NCBI GenBank assembly: GCA_900299145.1
Contig: OMIN01000146.1
Coordinates: 1-62,983, forward strand
Direction: 5' to 3'
From: Betaproteobacteria bacterium
GTDB lineage: Bacteria; Pseudomonadota; Gammaproteobacteria; Burkholderiales; SG8-41
Length of the DNA stretch: 62,983 bases
A program made the position numbers and the translations under genes. The notes under the pieces were generated by a model, which was given only the letters and a program-made list of their open reading frames with translations, had not been told where the DNA came from and searched no databases. Positions 45,527 to 53,745 of the stretch are shown here, one piece after another (the stretch's first letter is position 1; each line of letters opens with the position of its first letter).

Positions 45527-45645
45527 AACGCGGGCGTCCCGCCCGCACAAACAGGTAGCCCGTATGGTGCAAAGCGCAATTCGGGGAGCAGACTGAAAAA
45601 TTCCCGTAATACGCTGCGCTCCGTACGGGCTACAAGGACCACAAG
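45527..45645. repeat. Composite intergenic palindromic repeats
   Basis: First GGGAACGCGGGCGTCCCGCC, then a long inverted repeat with arms GTAGCCCGTATGG and CCGTACGGGCTAC around about 60 bp. Fills the space before the dehydrogenase gene. Related fragments follow that gene at 46564-46645. Confidence 0.6.
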
Positions 45646-45662
45646 AATCACGAGGAATCAAC

Positions 45663-46562
45663 ATGAGCGAATCCGTAGGCTTGGTCGGCATGGGTCTGAT
45701 GGGCCAGGCGTTTTCCAAAAACCTGCTCGACGCCGGCTTCAAGGTGCAGGGCTACGACGTTGACGAAAAGCGCATGCGCGAGTTACACGAGCGTGGCGGC
45801 ACGCCGGTGGAAAGCCCTGCCGCTGCCGCGCGCGGCGTGCGCTGGATCATCACCTCGTTGCCCAACAGCGACATCGTGCGCGAAGTGGCGTTGGGTGCGA
45901 ACGGCATCGCTGAAGGTGCAGAGGGAGCACGAGAGGGTCTGATCTTCGCCGACGCTTCCACCTCGCGCCCCGAAGATTCACAAAAGCTCGGCGCGGAACT
46001 CGCCGCGCGTGGCATACGCTTTCTCGATGCCGCGGTCAGCGGCACCAGCGCCATGGCGCAGAAAAAAGATTTGATCGTCGTCGCCGGTGGCGATGCAGCG
46101 GATTTCAAAGCCGCCGAGCCGATGTTCGCCGGCTTCAGCCGCGCGGCGTATCACATGGGGCCGCTGGGTTCGGGCGCGATGGCGAAGCTCGTCATCAATC
46201 TCGTGCTGTTTGGCAACCGTCTCGCGCTGGCCGAAGGGCTGGTGCTCGGCAACAAGGCCGGCATGCAAATGGACAACCTGCTCAAGGTGCTGCAGGACGG
46301 CGCATGCAGTTCCAAAACCATGATCGACAAAGGCCCGAAAATGCTCAAAAGCGATTTCACGCCCGAGGGCCATGTCAAAACGTCGCTAAAAGACGGACGC
46401 CTGGCACTGGAGCAGGGCGCGCGCCTCGGTGCGCCGATGCTGATCGGAAGCCTGTGGACGCAGCTACAGCAGGCCGCCTACAACCAGGGGCTGGCGGACG
46501 TGGACAGCTCGGCGTTTATCGAAGTGCTGCGCGGCATGGCGGGCCTGCCGAAGCGGGGGTAA
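45663..46562 (+). CDS. 3-hydroxyisobutyrate dehydrogenase-family NAD(P) oxidoreductase
   Basis: 299 aa with GAGGAA upstream. Rossmann nucleotide loop VGLVGMGLMGQAFSKNLLDAG (residues 5-25), substrate motif FLDAAVSGTSAMAQKKDL, and the catalytic lysine in GPLGSGAMAKLVINLVLFGN. The family reduces or oxidises beta-hydroxyacids such as tartronate semialdehyde or 3-hydroxyisobutyrate. A glyoxylate/tartronate role would connect with glcDEF, but the genes are 26 kb apart. Surrounded by palindromic repeats. Confidence 0.9.
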   Translation: MSESVGLVGMGLMGQAFSKNLLDAGFKVQGYDVDEKRMRELHERGGTPVESPAAAARGVRWIITSLPNSDIVREVALGANGIAEGAEGAREGLIFADASTSRPEDSQKLGAELAARGIRFLDAAVSGTSAMAQKKDLIVVAGGDAADFKAAEPMFAGFSRAAYHMGPLGSGAMAKLVINLVLFGNRLALAEGLVLGNKAGMQMDNLLKVLQDGACSSKTMIDKGPKMLKSDFTPEGHVKTSLKDGRLALEQGARLGAPMLIGSLWTQLQQAAYNQGLADVDSSAFIEVLRGMAGLPKRG

Positions 46563-46563
46563 C

Positions 46564-46645
46564 ACTGGGAGCGCGGACGTCCCGTCCGCAAGGAAGCACC
46601 GAAGTCCGGCAGCACTGCTGCGGGCGAGACGCCCGCGATCCTGGT
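46564..46645. repeat. Repeat block after the dehydrogenase gene
   Basis: GGGAGCGCGGACGTCCCGTC and GCGGGCGAGACGCCCGCGAT, variants of the GCGGGCGTCCCGC palindrome. May act as a transcription barrier. Confidence 0.5.
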
Positions 46646-46649
46646 GGGG

Positions 46650-47135
46650 CTATGCTTGCTTTGCGTTATCTTCTTCAAGGTCTACATAAATATCGAAACC
46701 CAAACGTAGACCACGATTCGCAAGCTGCGCCATTATTTGTGGTGACAACTCCATGCCTCGGTTCCAGTGCCTAAGCCACAAACCACAAAACAGATCGGCT
46801 GTGAATTGTGCACACAACTCACGCCAGACAGAATAGTCTGACGTAAGGCTGTTCAACAATGCTAGAACCTGAGGTTCGAAAGTTTCACCGGGCTTCTCTG
46901 GCAAAGCCAAAATCCATTTTCCTGATCTCTCGATTCGTTCGCCAGTTTTACCGCGAAACAAATCACCCTTCCGACAAGAGCTAGTTGGTGCACCCCCTAA
47001 TTTAGACGTCACAACGTCCGGATTTAGATCGTCGCCGAAAAAGCGCAGTGATAGGTGATACTCATCTACCTCGCCGCCCGCAACAAGAATGGTGCCTTTC
47101 ATAGCGGGAGGAGGTATGCGTACGAACTTGGCCAT
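46650..47135 (-). CDS. DUF4279-like protein
   Basis: 161 aa from the ATG at 47135 (another ATG two codons earlier). Pattern YHLSLRFFGDDLNPDVVTSKLGGAPT, GKWILALPEKPGETFEPQVLALLNSLT, and the end LRLGFDIYVDLEE matches the DUF4279 group, often found near toxin-immunity or mobile regions. Function unknown. Composition is AT-richer than the flanks. Isolated between repeats and motif copy 11. Confidence 0.7.
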   Translation of the reverse strand: MAKFVRIPPPAMKGTILVAGGEVDEYHLSLRFFGDDLNPDVVTSKLGGAPTSSCRKGDLFRGKTGERIERSGKWILALPEKPGETFEPQVLALLNSLTSDYSVWRELCAQFTADLFCGLWLRHWNRGMELSPQIMAQLANRGLRLGFDIYVDLEEDNAKQA

Positions 47136-47181
47136 AACCACGAAGAATCAAAGAGTCTGATGGTGAAATTGCGGGTGGTTA

Positions 47182-47214
47182 TAAGTATTTGTTTTTATTG
47201 AATTATTTTTTAAC
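47182..47214 (+). repeat. AT-rich interspersed motif, copy 11
   Basis: TAAGTATTTGTTTTTATTGA followed by ATTATTTTTTAAC, the copy closest to the consensus. Between two minus-strand genes and antisense to both. Confidence 0.85.
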
Positions 47215-47221
47215 TCAAGAA

Positions 47222-48247
47222 TCACTTCCCAACAAACTCCGGCATAACCTCCTTAGCAAACCGCCGCAAACTCAACCGCCCGCGCTCCCCGCCGCCCGAC
47301 CCGCCACCGTTAATCAGCAGATACTCCGCCCCCGCGTCGCGTAGCGCCTCAATCTTGCGTGCCATTTCATCCGGCGTGCCGTAGATCGCGCTGTTCAAGT
47401 TGATCTGCACCGGGTCGCCGTCTGCGCGATCGGGGCCGCCGAGGATGCGGCCATCGGGCATGGTGGCGAGTTTGAGTTGCCGCATACGGTTGGCGAGGCG
47501 CCGCTCCAGCGCCTGCTCGACTTCGCGCGGGTCGTCGGTGACGAAAAAGGCGCGCGTTACACCGACGCGCATCGGGTCCCATTTTTCGCCTTTGTCTTCG
47601 ACAGCCTTGCGGAAAATTGAAATGTTTTTCGCCACATCCGCGGGCGACGCGTATTGCCCGAGCAGCAGATTAAAGCCACGGCGCGCGACATCCTGTATCG
47701 AGCGTTCGCTACCCGCGCCCATCCACACCGCCGGGTGTGGTTTGCGAAACGACGGCGGCTCGACCACGATGTTCTTGAACGTCCAGAACCTGCCCTGGTG
47801 CGAGAACGGCTCGTTGGAGGTCCACGCTTTCAGAATAATGCTGATGGATTCCTCGAATTTTTCGCGCGCGTCTTCCATCGGCAGATCAAAGCCGACGAAT
47901 TCGTTGTAGCGGTAGCCGGTGCCAATGCCAAAATCGAGCCGCCCGCCGGTCAGCAAATCTAGCGTCGCAGCCTGTTCCGCCAACAACACCGGGTTGTGCC
48001 ACGGCAGCACCATCACCGCAGTGCCCAGCCGCAGCGTTTTCGTGCGCGCGCCCAGCCACGTCAGCAGATTGAGCGTGGCCGACACCTGCCCGTAGCCGGT
48101 GAAATGGTGCTCGACGACAAAGGTGCTGTGAAAGCCGAGCGCTTCGGCCTCGACGTTGTATTCGACGAAGTCGTGAAACCCTTCGCTGCTGTCAAATTCG
48201 CCGCTGTTGCGCTTGGCCGAGGCGCTGCCGAATATTCCGAACCGCAT
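47222..48247 (-). CDS. LLM-class flavin-dependent oxidoreductase (bacterial luciferase family)
   Basis: 341 aa, AGGAGAG upstream. Starts MRFGIFGSASAKR; VVEHHFTGYGQVSATLNLLTWLGARTKTLRLGTAVMVLPWHNPVLLAEQAATLDLLTGGRLDFGIGTGY is the FMN/flavin-binding core of the luciferase-like monooxygenases. These use reduced flavin from a partner reductase to oxidise diverse organics. No reductase gene adjoins. Second LLM gene lies just upstream (48487-49347), so they may act together. Confidence 0.88.
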   Translation of the reverse strand: MRFGIFGSASAKRNSGEFDSSEGFHDFVEYNVEAEALGFHSTFVVEHHFTGYGQVSATLNLLTWLGARTKTLRLGTAVMVLPWHNPVLLAEQAATLDLLTGGRLDFGIGTGYRYNEFVGFDLPMEDAREKFEESISIILKAWTSNEPFSHQGRFWTFKNIVVEPPSFRKPHPAVWMGAGSERSIQDVARRGFNLLLGQYASPADVAKNISIFRKAVEDKGEKWDPMRVGVTRAFFVTDDPREVEQALERRLANRMRQLKLATMPDGRILGGPDRADGDPVQINLNSAIYGTPDEMARKIEALRDAGAEYLLINGGGSGGGERGRLSLRRFAKEVMPEFVGK

Positions 48248-48333
48248 TTATTTCTCTCCTGTGCTTTGGTGTTTGTCGGCGATTGATTCATGGATCAATC
48301 TGGCCTTTGCTCAGTGCTATCAATACCAACACT

Positions 48334-48413
48334 GTCATTCCCGCGAAAGCAGGAATCCATAACACAGTGCCATCTGGAACAGGTTTATGGATTCCTGCTT
48401 TCGCGGGAATGAC
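48334..48413. repeat. GTCATTCC-type palindromic repeat, perfect inverted copy
   Basis: Arms GTCATTCCCGCGAAAGCAGG and its exact complement at the right end, plus a further AATCCATAA/TTATGGATT pairing, around a 22-base loop. The best preserved copy in the window; a 29-bp perfect stem. Confidence 0.8.
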
Positions 48414-48486
48414 GGGGATAATTTTTTTGTGCTTAAGGTTAGTGAGATGGGTAACGCAGTGTAATTTATCGGGAACCAAATTTCAC

Positions 48487-49347
48487 TTACGAAACCGCCT
48501 GCCGCACCACCCCCGCCAACTTATCCAGCGCCGCCAGCGTCTTGTCCTTATCCTCCGAAGGCAGCGAAAAAATCACGCGCGCCACACCTGCATCACGGTA
48601 GCGTTTCAGCACATCGGGTTCAGCCGCCGGCCCCCACGCGGTAATTGGCAGCATTGCCGGGTCGCGGCCGGCGGCTTTGGCCATGTCGCGAAACGCGGGC
48701 AGGTGATCGAGAATTTCTTTTTCGCCGTAAGCCGGGCGCGTGACGTGCGGCATCCAGCCGTCGCCGAATGCAATGGCGCGCCGCGCGCCGTGAGGGAACA
48801 TGCCGCCGACGATTACCGGCAGCGGCTTTTGCACGGGCTTGGGCCAGGTCATCATCGGGCCGAATTTGACGTGCGTGCCGTTGAACTCCGGCTTCACCTT
48901 GCTCCAGATTTCGCGCATGGCTTTTACGCGTTCTTCCATCAGCTTGAAGCGGCCCTTGAAATCGGTGGTGCCGTGGTTGGCCATTTCGTCCTCGTTCCAG
49001 CCTGCGCCGACGCCGAACAGAAAGCGGCCTTTGGAAATCTGATCGAGGCTCGCCACCGCCTTTGCCGTCTGGATGGGATCGCGCTGCACCACGAGACAGA
49101 TGCCGGTGCCGATCTTGAGGTTTTTGGTGGTCGCGCCGGCGGCGGTCAGCGTGACGAATGGATCCATCACGTCATAGTATTTCTTCGGCAGGTCGCCGCC
49201 CTGCGGGTAGGGCGACTTGCGCGTCAGCGGAATGTGGCTGTGCTCGGGCGCCCACAGGCTTTCAAAGCCGCGCTCCTCGAGTGCCGCGCCCATGTCGACC
49301 GGCCCGATGGAAGAGTCCGTAAAGAAAATCGCTACGCCGTAGTTCAT
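48487..49347 (-). CDS. LLM-class oxidoreductase, possibly F420-dependent type
   Basis: 286 aa, GGAGA upstream. MNYGVAIFFTDSSIGPVDMGAALEERGFESLWAPEHSHIP, the loop KIGTGICLVVQRDPIQTAKAVASLDQISKGRFLFGVGAGWN and VIVGGMFPHGARRAIAFGDGWMPH follow the pattern of the F420-dependent-like LLM subfamily (TIGR03619-like). In Proteobacteria F420 is uncommon, so FMN is the likelier cofactor. A palindromic repeat separates it from the next LLM gene. Confidence 0.85.
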   Translation of the reverse strand: MNYGVAIFFTDSSIGPVDMGAALEERGFESLWAPEHSHIPLTRKSPYPQGGDLPKKYYDVMDPFVTLTAAGATTKNLKIGTGICLVVQRDPIQTAKAVASLDQISKGRFLFGVGAGWNEDEMANHGTTDFKGRFKLMEERVKAMREIWSKVKPEFNGTHVKFGPMMTWPKPVQKPLPVIVGGMFPHGARRAIAFGDGWMPHVTRPAYGEKEILDHLPAFRDMAKAAGRDPAMLPITAWGPAAEPDVLKRYRDAGVARVIFSLPSEDKDKTLAALDKLAGVVRQAVS

Positions 49348-49486
49348 GCCGTCTCCAGAAAAGTTGTTCGCGTGCGCGCCCGCTTATGCGGCCATACGCG
49401 GCCGCCATGATGCCACAACGCCCCACGCGGGTTAAACCAATGCGGCTGCTGCCATGACATTCTGTTATGATGCGGGCAGGGTTTTG

Positions 49487-49515
49487 TAACTATCTGTTTT
49501 TATTGAATATTTTTC
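49487..49515 (+). repeat. AT-rich interspersed motif, copy 12
   Basis: TAACTATCTGTTTTTATTGA followed by ATATTTTTC, 2 bp before the ATG of the PHP gene; sense to it. Confidence 0.85.
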
Positions 49516-49517
49516 AC

Positions 49518-50348
49518 ATGCTGGAAGTTGATCTGCACAGCCATTCGACGCACTCCGACGGCCTGCTCACCCCGGCGGTGCTGGCGGCGCGCGCGCAGGC
49601 GAACGGCGTGAAGACCTACGCGCTGACCGATCACGACGAATTGAGTGGGCTTGCCGATGCGCGCACGGCTGCGGAGGCGCTCGGCATGCGTTTTATCACG
49701 GGCGTGGAAATTTCAGTGTCGTGGGCAGATGAAACCTTGCACATCGTAGGCTTGAATTTTGACGCGCAGCACGCGGCCATTGTTGAAGGCTTGCGCGAGG
49801 TGCGCAAGGGCCGGCAACGGCGCGCCGAGCGCATCGCGGCCGATCTCGCACGCGTAGGCATCGAGGGCACGCTTGAGGGCGCACGCAAGCACGCCCGCAA
49901 TCCGGAGTTGCCCAGCCGCACGCACTTCGCGCGTTATCTGGTCGAGCGTGGCATCGTGAGCGACAGCAACGCAGCGTTTCGCCGCTATCTCACCAAGGGC
50001 AAGCCCGGCTATGTCGAGCACCAATGGGCGACGCTGCCGCAGGCGGTGGGCTGGATCATGGCGGCGGGCGGCATGGCGGTGATTGCGCATCCGGGGCGCT
50101 ATGGCCTGAACAACAAGGAACGTGAATTGCTGCTGGGTGATTTTCGCGACTTGGGTGGCGTGGGCGTTGAGGTCGTTACCGGCAGTCACACGAAAGATCA
50201 ATATGAGACGTGGGCGCGTTACGCGCAGCGCTTCGGGTTGAAGGCCTCGGCTGGTTCGGATTTTCACGGGCCGGGTGAGAGTTATCTTGATCTGGGCAAG
50301 CTGCCGGAGTTGCCGTATGGGTTGACGCCCGTGTGGGCGGCGTTTTGA
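49518..50348 (+). CDS. PHP-domain phosphoesterase, RNase AM/YciV-like
   Basis: 276 aa from the ATG at 49518. PHP metal motifs: DLHSHSTHSDG (residues 4-14), LTDHDELSGL, GVEISVSW, VIAHPGRYGL, SGSDFHGPGE. The family includes E. coli YciV (RNase AM), a 5'-3' exoribonuclease that trims rRNA 5' ends and hydrolyses pAp. Followed closely by yciO and an M50 protease gene, then trpS, a conserved betaproteobacterial run. Motif copy 12 lies directly upstream, leaving little room for a normal Shine-Dalgarno. Confidence 0.88.
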   Translation: MLEVDLHSHSTHSDGLLTPAVLAARAQANGVKTYALTDHDELSGLADARTAAEALGMRFITGVEISVSWADETLHIVGLNFDAQHAAIVEGLREVRKGRQRRAERIAADLARVGIEGTLEGARKHARNPELPSRTHFARYLVERGIVSDSNAAFRRYLTKGKPGYVEHQWATLPQAVGWIMAAGGMAVIAHPGRYGLNNKERELLLGDFRDLGGVGVEVVTGSHTKDQYETWARYAQRFGLKASAGSDFHGPGESYLDLGKLPELPYGLTPVWAAF

Positions 50349-50360
50349 GACCGGTGAGGC

Positions 50361-50984
50361 ATGTCCCAATACTTCACTATCCACCCGGTAAACCCGCAGC
50401 CGCGCCTGATCCGGCAGGCCGCGCAGATTGTGCGCGACGGCGGCGTGATGGTTTACCCGACGGATTCCTGCTACGCGCTGGGCTGCCACATCGGTGACAA
50501 GGCGGCGATGGAGCGCATGCGCGCCATCCGGCAAATCGATGCGCGGCATCATTTTTCACTGGTGTGCCGCGATCTGCGCGAGATCGCCACTTACGCCAAG
50601 GTCGATAATCAGCAATACCGCATGTTGAAGGCTGCTACCCCCGGCTGTTATGCGTTCATTCTCGAAGCCACGCGCGAAGTGCCCAAACGCCTGCAGCACC
50701 CGAGCCGCCGCACCATTGGCCTGCGTATTCCTGATCATCCGGTGGTAAACGCGCTGCTGGCGGAATTGAACGAACCGATTTTGTCGTCGTCGCTGATTCT
50801 GCCGGGCGATGAAGCGCCGCTGAATGACATTGATGAAATCCGCGAGCGGCTGGCGAACCAGGTGGATTTGATTCTCGACGCCGGCGCGTGCGGCATTGAG
50901 CCGACGACGGTGGTCAATCTCACCGGCGACGCGCCGGAGATCGTGCGCCAGGGCAAGGGCGATACGGCGGTCTTCGGTGTGTGA
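50361..50984 (+). CDS. yciO: Sua5/YciO/YrdC-family protein, YciO type
   Basis: 207 aa, GGTGAGG upstream, 12 bp after the PHP gene. The dsRNA-binding-like YrdC fold is marked by GGVMVYPTDSCYALGCHIGDKAAMERMRAIRQID, HHFSLVCRDL, PGCYAFILEATREVPKR, RTIGLRIPDHP. Related TsaC/Sua5 makes threonylcarbamoyl-AMP for tRNA t6A; YciO paralogues have lower or uncertain activity. Probably operonic with the PHP gene. Confidence 0.87.
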   Translation: MSQYFTIHPVNPQPRLIRQAAQIVRDGGVMVYPTDSCYALGCHIGDKAAMERMRAIRQIDARHHFSLVCRDLREIATYAKVDNQQYRMLKAATPGCYAFILEATREVPKRLQHPSRRTIGLRIPDHPVVNALLAELNEPILSSSLILPGDEAPLNDIDEIRERLANQVDLILDAGACGIEPTTVVNLTGDAPEIVRQGKGDTAVFGV

Positions 50985-51133
50985 GCGGCGGTTGCGGTAC
51001 ACTCGCTGCTCACACCTAATCTGCGCCTGATCGTCAGCGCGCGGTTGCGCCCGTCAGGCAATAGTCGATTGAAAAAAACATCAATAAAAACAGATAGTTA
51101 CGATTGTGTTTCTGTCGTAACCCCAGGGCGCGC
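50985..51133. other. Spacer containing interspersed motif copy 13
   Basis: Between yciO and the M50 gene; the motif at 51079-51100 is the only notable element. Confidence 0.4.
51072..51100 (-). repeat. AT-rich interspersed motif, copy 13 (minus orientation)
   Basis: On the minus strand TAACTATCTGTTTTTATTGA followed by TGTTTTTTT. Second of the two minus-oriented intergenic copies, antisense to the M50 gene 34 bp downstream. Confidence 0.85.
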
Positions 51134-51835
51134 ATGGAACTCAATGTAATTCAGGTCATCGCCATTTACGCGCTGCCGGTGATTTTTGCGATCACGCTGC
51201 ACGAGGCCGCGCATGCCTATGCGGCCAAGCACTTTGGCGATCTCACCGCATACTCGTAGGGGCGCGTGAGCCTGAATCCGATACGGCATATCGACCCGGT
51301 GGGCACTGTGGCATTGCCGCTGATCCTGCTGGCGGTTTCCAAGCTGGTGGGTGGCGGGTTCATTTTCGGCTGGGCAAAGCCGGTGCCGGTTAATTTTGGC
51401 AACCTGCGCAACCCCAAGCGCGACATGCTGTGGGTGGCGGCGGCGGGGCCGGGGGCGAATCTGGTGATGGCGTTGTTTTGGGCGCTGCTGTTTAAGGTGG
51501 CATCACTCGATATCTTAGGTGAGTTTACGTTGCCATTAGGGTTGATGGCAGCGGCCGGCATTCATACAAACGCTATATTTATGGCTTTGAATTTGTTACC
51601 GATTCCGCCACTTGACGGCGGGCGAATAGTGGTCAGCTTGCTGCCCCATCGTCAAGCCTATCGATTCGCTCGGATTGAGCCCTATGGATTCATTATTATT
51701 CTCGCCCTGATGTTTACACACGTTCTTGAGCACATTTTGTTTCCACTGTTGAACGCAGCAATTATTTTGTTTGCGTTGCCGTTTAATGTTTCTCCCGCCG
51801 TAATTGTTTCCATTATTAATTCGATTTCCAGGTAG
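51134..51835 (+). pseudogene. Site-2 protease (M50) family gene with an in-frame TAG
   Basis: Begins MELNVIQVIAIYALPVIFAI, the HExxH zinc site in TLHEAAHAYAAKHFGD, then TAYS and TAG at 51257-51259 (codon 42). The same frame continues GRVSLNPIRHIDPVGTVALPL through NLLPIPPLDGGRIVVSL (the second metal-ligand motif) to 51835. The family sequence normally reads through here (TAY-x-x-GRVSLNP), so the stop replaces a residue, perhaps CAG or TTG changed to TAG. Restarting at the GTG at 51266 would lose HExxH. Member of the conserved run before trpS; SD for trpS overlaps its end. Confidence 0.85.
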
Positions 51836-51838
51836 ATC

Positions 51839-53041
51839 ATGTACTCCAACCGCGTTCTCTCCGGCATGCGCCCCACCGGCGCGCTGCATCTGGGCCATTA
51901 CCACGGCGTGCTCAAAAACTGGGTGCGTCTGCAACACGAATTCGAATGCCTGTATTTCGTCGCCGACTGGCACGCGCTGACCACGCATTACGACGATCCT
52001 GCGCAGATCGAAAAACACGTGTGGGACATGGTGATCGACTGGCTGGCGGCAGGCGTTGATCCGGCGCAGGCCACGTTGTTCATTCAATCGCGCGTGCCGG
52101 AACATGCTGAATTGCATCTGTTGCTGTCGATGATTACGCCGCTGGGCTGGCTGGAGCGCGTGCCAACCTTCAAGGATCAGCAGGAAAAGCTCGCGGAAAA
52201 AGATTTGGCGACTTACGGCTTCCTCGGTTACCCGCTGCTGCAAAGCGCCGATATTCTGATCTACCGTGCCAACCGCGTGCCGGTGGGCGAAGATCAGGTA
52301 CCGCACGTCGAAATTACCCGTGAAATTGCACGGCGTTTTAACCACGTGTTCGGCAAGGAGCCGGGCTTTGAAGAAAAGGCCGAGGCCGCAATCAAAAAAC
52401 TCGGCTCGCGCCGCGCCAAGGCGTATCGCCAACAGCGCGCGAGTTATCTTGAAAAAGGCGACGCGGAAGCACTCGCCGCCGCGCGCGAATTGCTTAACGA
52501 AACGCAGAACCTCACCATGGGTGACCGCGAGCGCCTGTTCGGCTACATCGAAGGCGGCGGCAAGGTGATCCTCACCGAGCCACAGGCGCTTTTGACCGAA
52601 GCGTCAAAAATGCCCGGCCTCGACGGACAAAAAATGTCGAAGTCGTACAACAACACCATCACGTTGCGCGAAGACGCGGATAGCGTGGCGAAAAAAGTCA
52701 AAACCATGCCCACCGACCCGGCGCGCGTCAAACGTACCGACCCCGGCAACCCGGAAAAATGCCCGGTGTGGCAGTTGCATCAGGTGTATTCCGACGACGC
52801 GAAAAAAGCGTGGGTGCAGCAGGGGTGCAAGAGCGCGGGCATCGGCTGCCTCGAATGCAAACAGCCGGTGATCGACGCCATCATCGCCGAACAACAGCCG
52901 ATGCGCGAGCGCGCGCAGCGGTATCTGGATGATCCGACGTTGGTGCGGAATATCGTGGCGGATGGGTGCGAGAAGGCGCGGAAGATGGCGCAGGAGACTT
53001 TGAGGGATGTGAGGGAGGTTATGGGGTTGGGGTACTCGTAG
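51839..53041 (+). CDS. trpS: Tryptophanyl-tRNA synthetase
   Basis: 400 aa. Class I signatures: HIGH-like PTGALHLGHYHG (residues 12-23) and KMSKS in GQKMSKSYNN (about 260-270). It charges tRNA-Trp. The sequence carries the insertions typical of the longer betaproteobacterial form (EKAEAAIKKLGSRRAKAYRQ, DARVKRTDPGNPEKCPVWQLH-like region and a CLECKQ motif). Start ATG 3 bp after the M50 stop, so transcribed with it. Confidence 0.95.
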   Translation: MYSNRVLSGMRPTGALHLGHYHGVLKNWVRLQHEFECLYFVADWHALTTHYDDPAQIEKHVWDMVIDWLAAGVDPAQATLFIQSRVPEHAELHLLLSMITPLGWLERVPTFKDQQEKLAEKDLATYGFLGYPLLQSADILIYRANRVPVGEDQVPHVEITREIARRFNHVFGKEPGFEEKAEAAIKKLGSRRAKAYRQQRASYLEKGDAEALAAARELLNETQNLTMGDRERLFGYIEGGGKVILTEPQALLTEASKMPGLDGQKMSKSYNNTITLREDADSVAKKVKTMPTDPARVKRTDPGNPEKCPVWQLHQVYSDDAKKAWVQQGCKSAGIGCLECKQPVIDAIIAEQQPMRERAQRYLDDPTLVRNIVADGCEKARKMAQETLRDVREVMGLGYS

Positions 53042-53104
53042 CTGAGTCATCAGCGGCAACACATTCAGATTGCAGCGGCAGACTATGAAGAGGTTAAACA
53101 ATAA

Positions 53105-53527
53105 ATGGACACACTGCGAATTTTCCGTGCCTGCTTGGTTGGAAGAGTGCTAGTTGCCTTGGGCGCTGCGCTAATTGACGTATTGATGCCTTCACTCATT
53201 CCTGCGGCCATTGGTGACGCGTACAAGGCATACCTTGATGCCGCGTCAGAAGGGGTGTTGGTCACCGTTATTAATCTTGGTGCCGTGATAGTCTTGTTAA
53301 TTTCAATTTGGAGCCTGTGCACCTTGAAAAGGTGGGCGAGATCATTTTCTATGTGGGGAACGGTTATAGGTATTGTGTCGATGCCATCAACAGGACCAAT
53401 TGTGCTTTTCGGTTGGGCGATGATGCTATTGGAGATAGGAATAACACTTTGGACGGTGGCGCTAACGATGGCATTTTTTTCTGATTTAAAGAGGCATTTC
53501 GAGCCGGGTAGCCCGGAGGCTGGTTAG
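53105..53527 (+). CDS. Small membrane protein, unknown function
   Basis: 140 aa, GAAGAGG upstream. Hydrophobic segments at about 12-40, 55-72 (VTVINLGAVIVLLISIWSL), 83-105 and 105-125. AT-richer than neighbours and not obviously related to anything; probably a recently gained inner-membrane protein. Confidence 0.65.
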   Translation: MDTLRIFRACLVGRVLVALGAALIDVLMPSLIPAAIGDAYKAYLDAASEGVLVTVINLGAVIVLLISIWSLCTLKRWARSFSMWGTVIGIVSMPSTGPIVLFGWAMMLLEIGITLWTVALTMAFFSDLKRHFEPGSPEAG

Positions 53528-53561
53528 CGCAAATCTGCCCGCGCCCCGAAAAATTCTCCCC

Positions 53562-53641
53562 GTCATTCCCGCGCAGGCGGGAATCCATGCGTGGTCTCAA
53601 GTGGCAGGTGCGTTATGGGTTCCCGCCTGCGCGGGAACGAC
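53562..53641. repeat. GTCATTCC-type palindromic intergenic repeat
   Basis: GTCATTCCCGCGCAGGCGGG and TTCCCGCCTGCGCGGGAACG, around about 38 bp. In the 220 bp gap between the small membrane protein and the SDR gene. Confidence 0.75.
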
Positions 53642-53745
53642 GGGATGGGTGTTGCGCGATTCTTCCCGGAACGAATTTAATCGCCGTGCAGTTTTTGTAA
53701 GCTGGAATACGCAGGAACGCGGGCGTTTATCGTTCATCAATGGCG

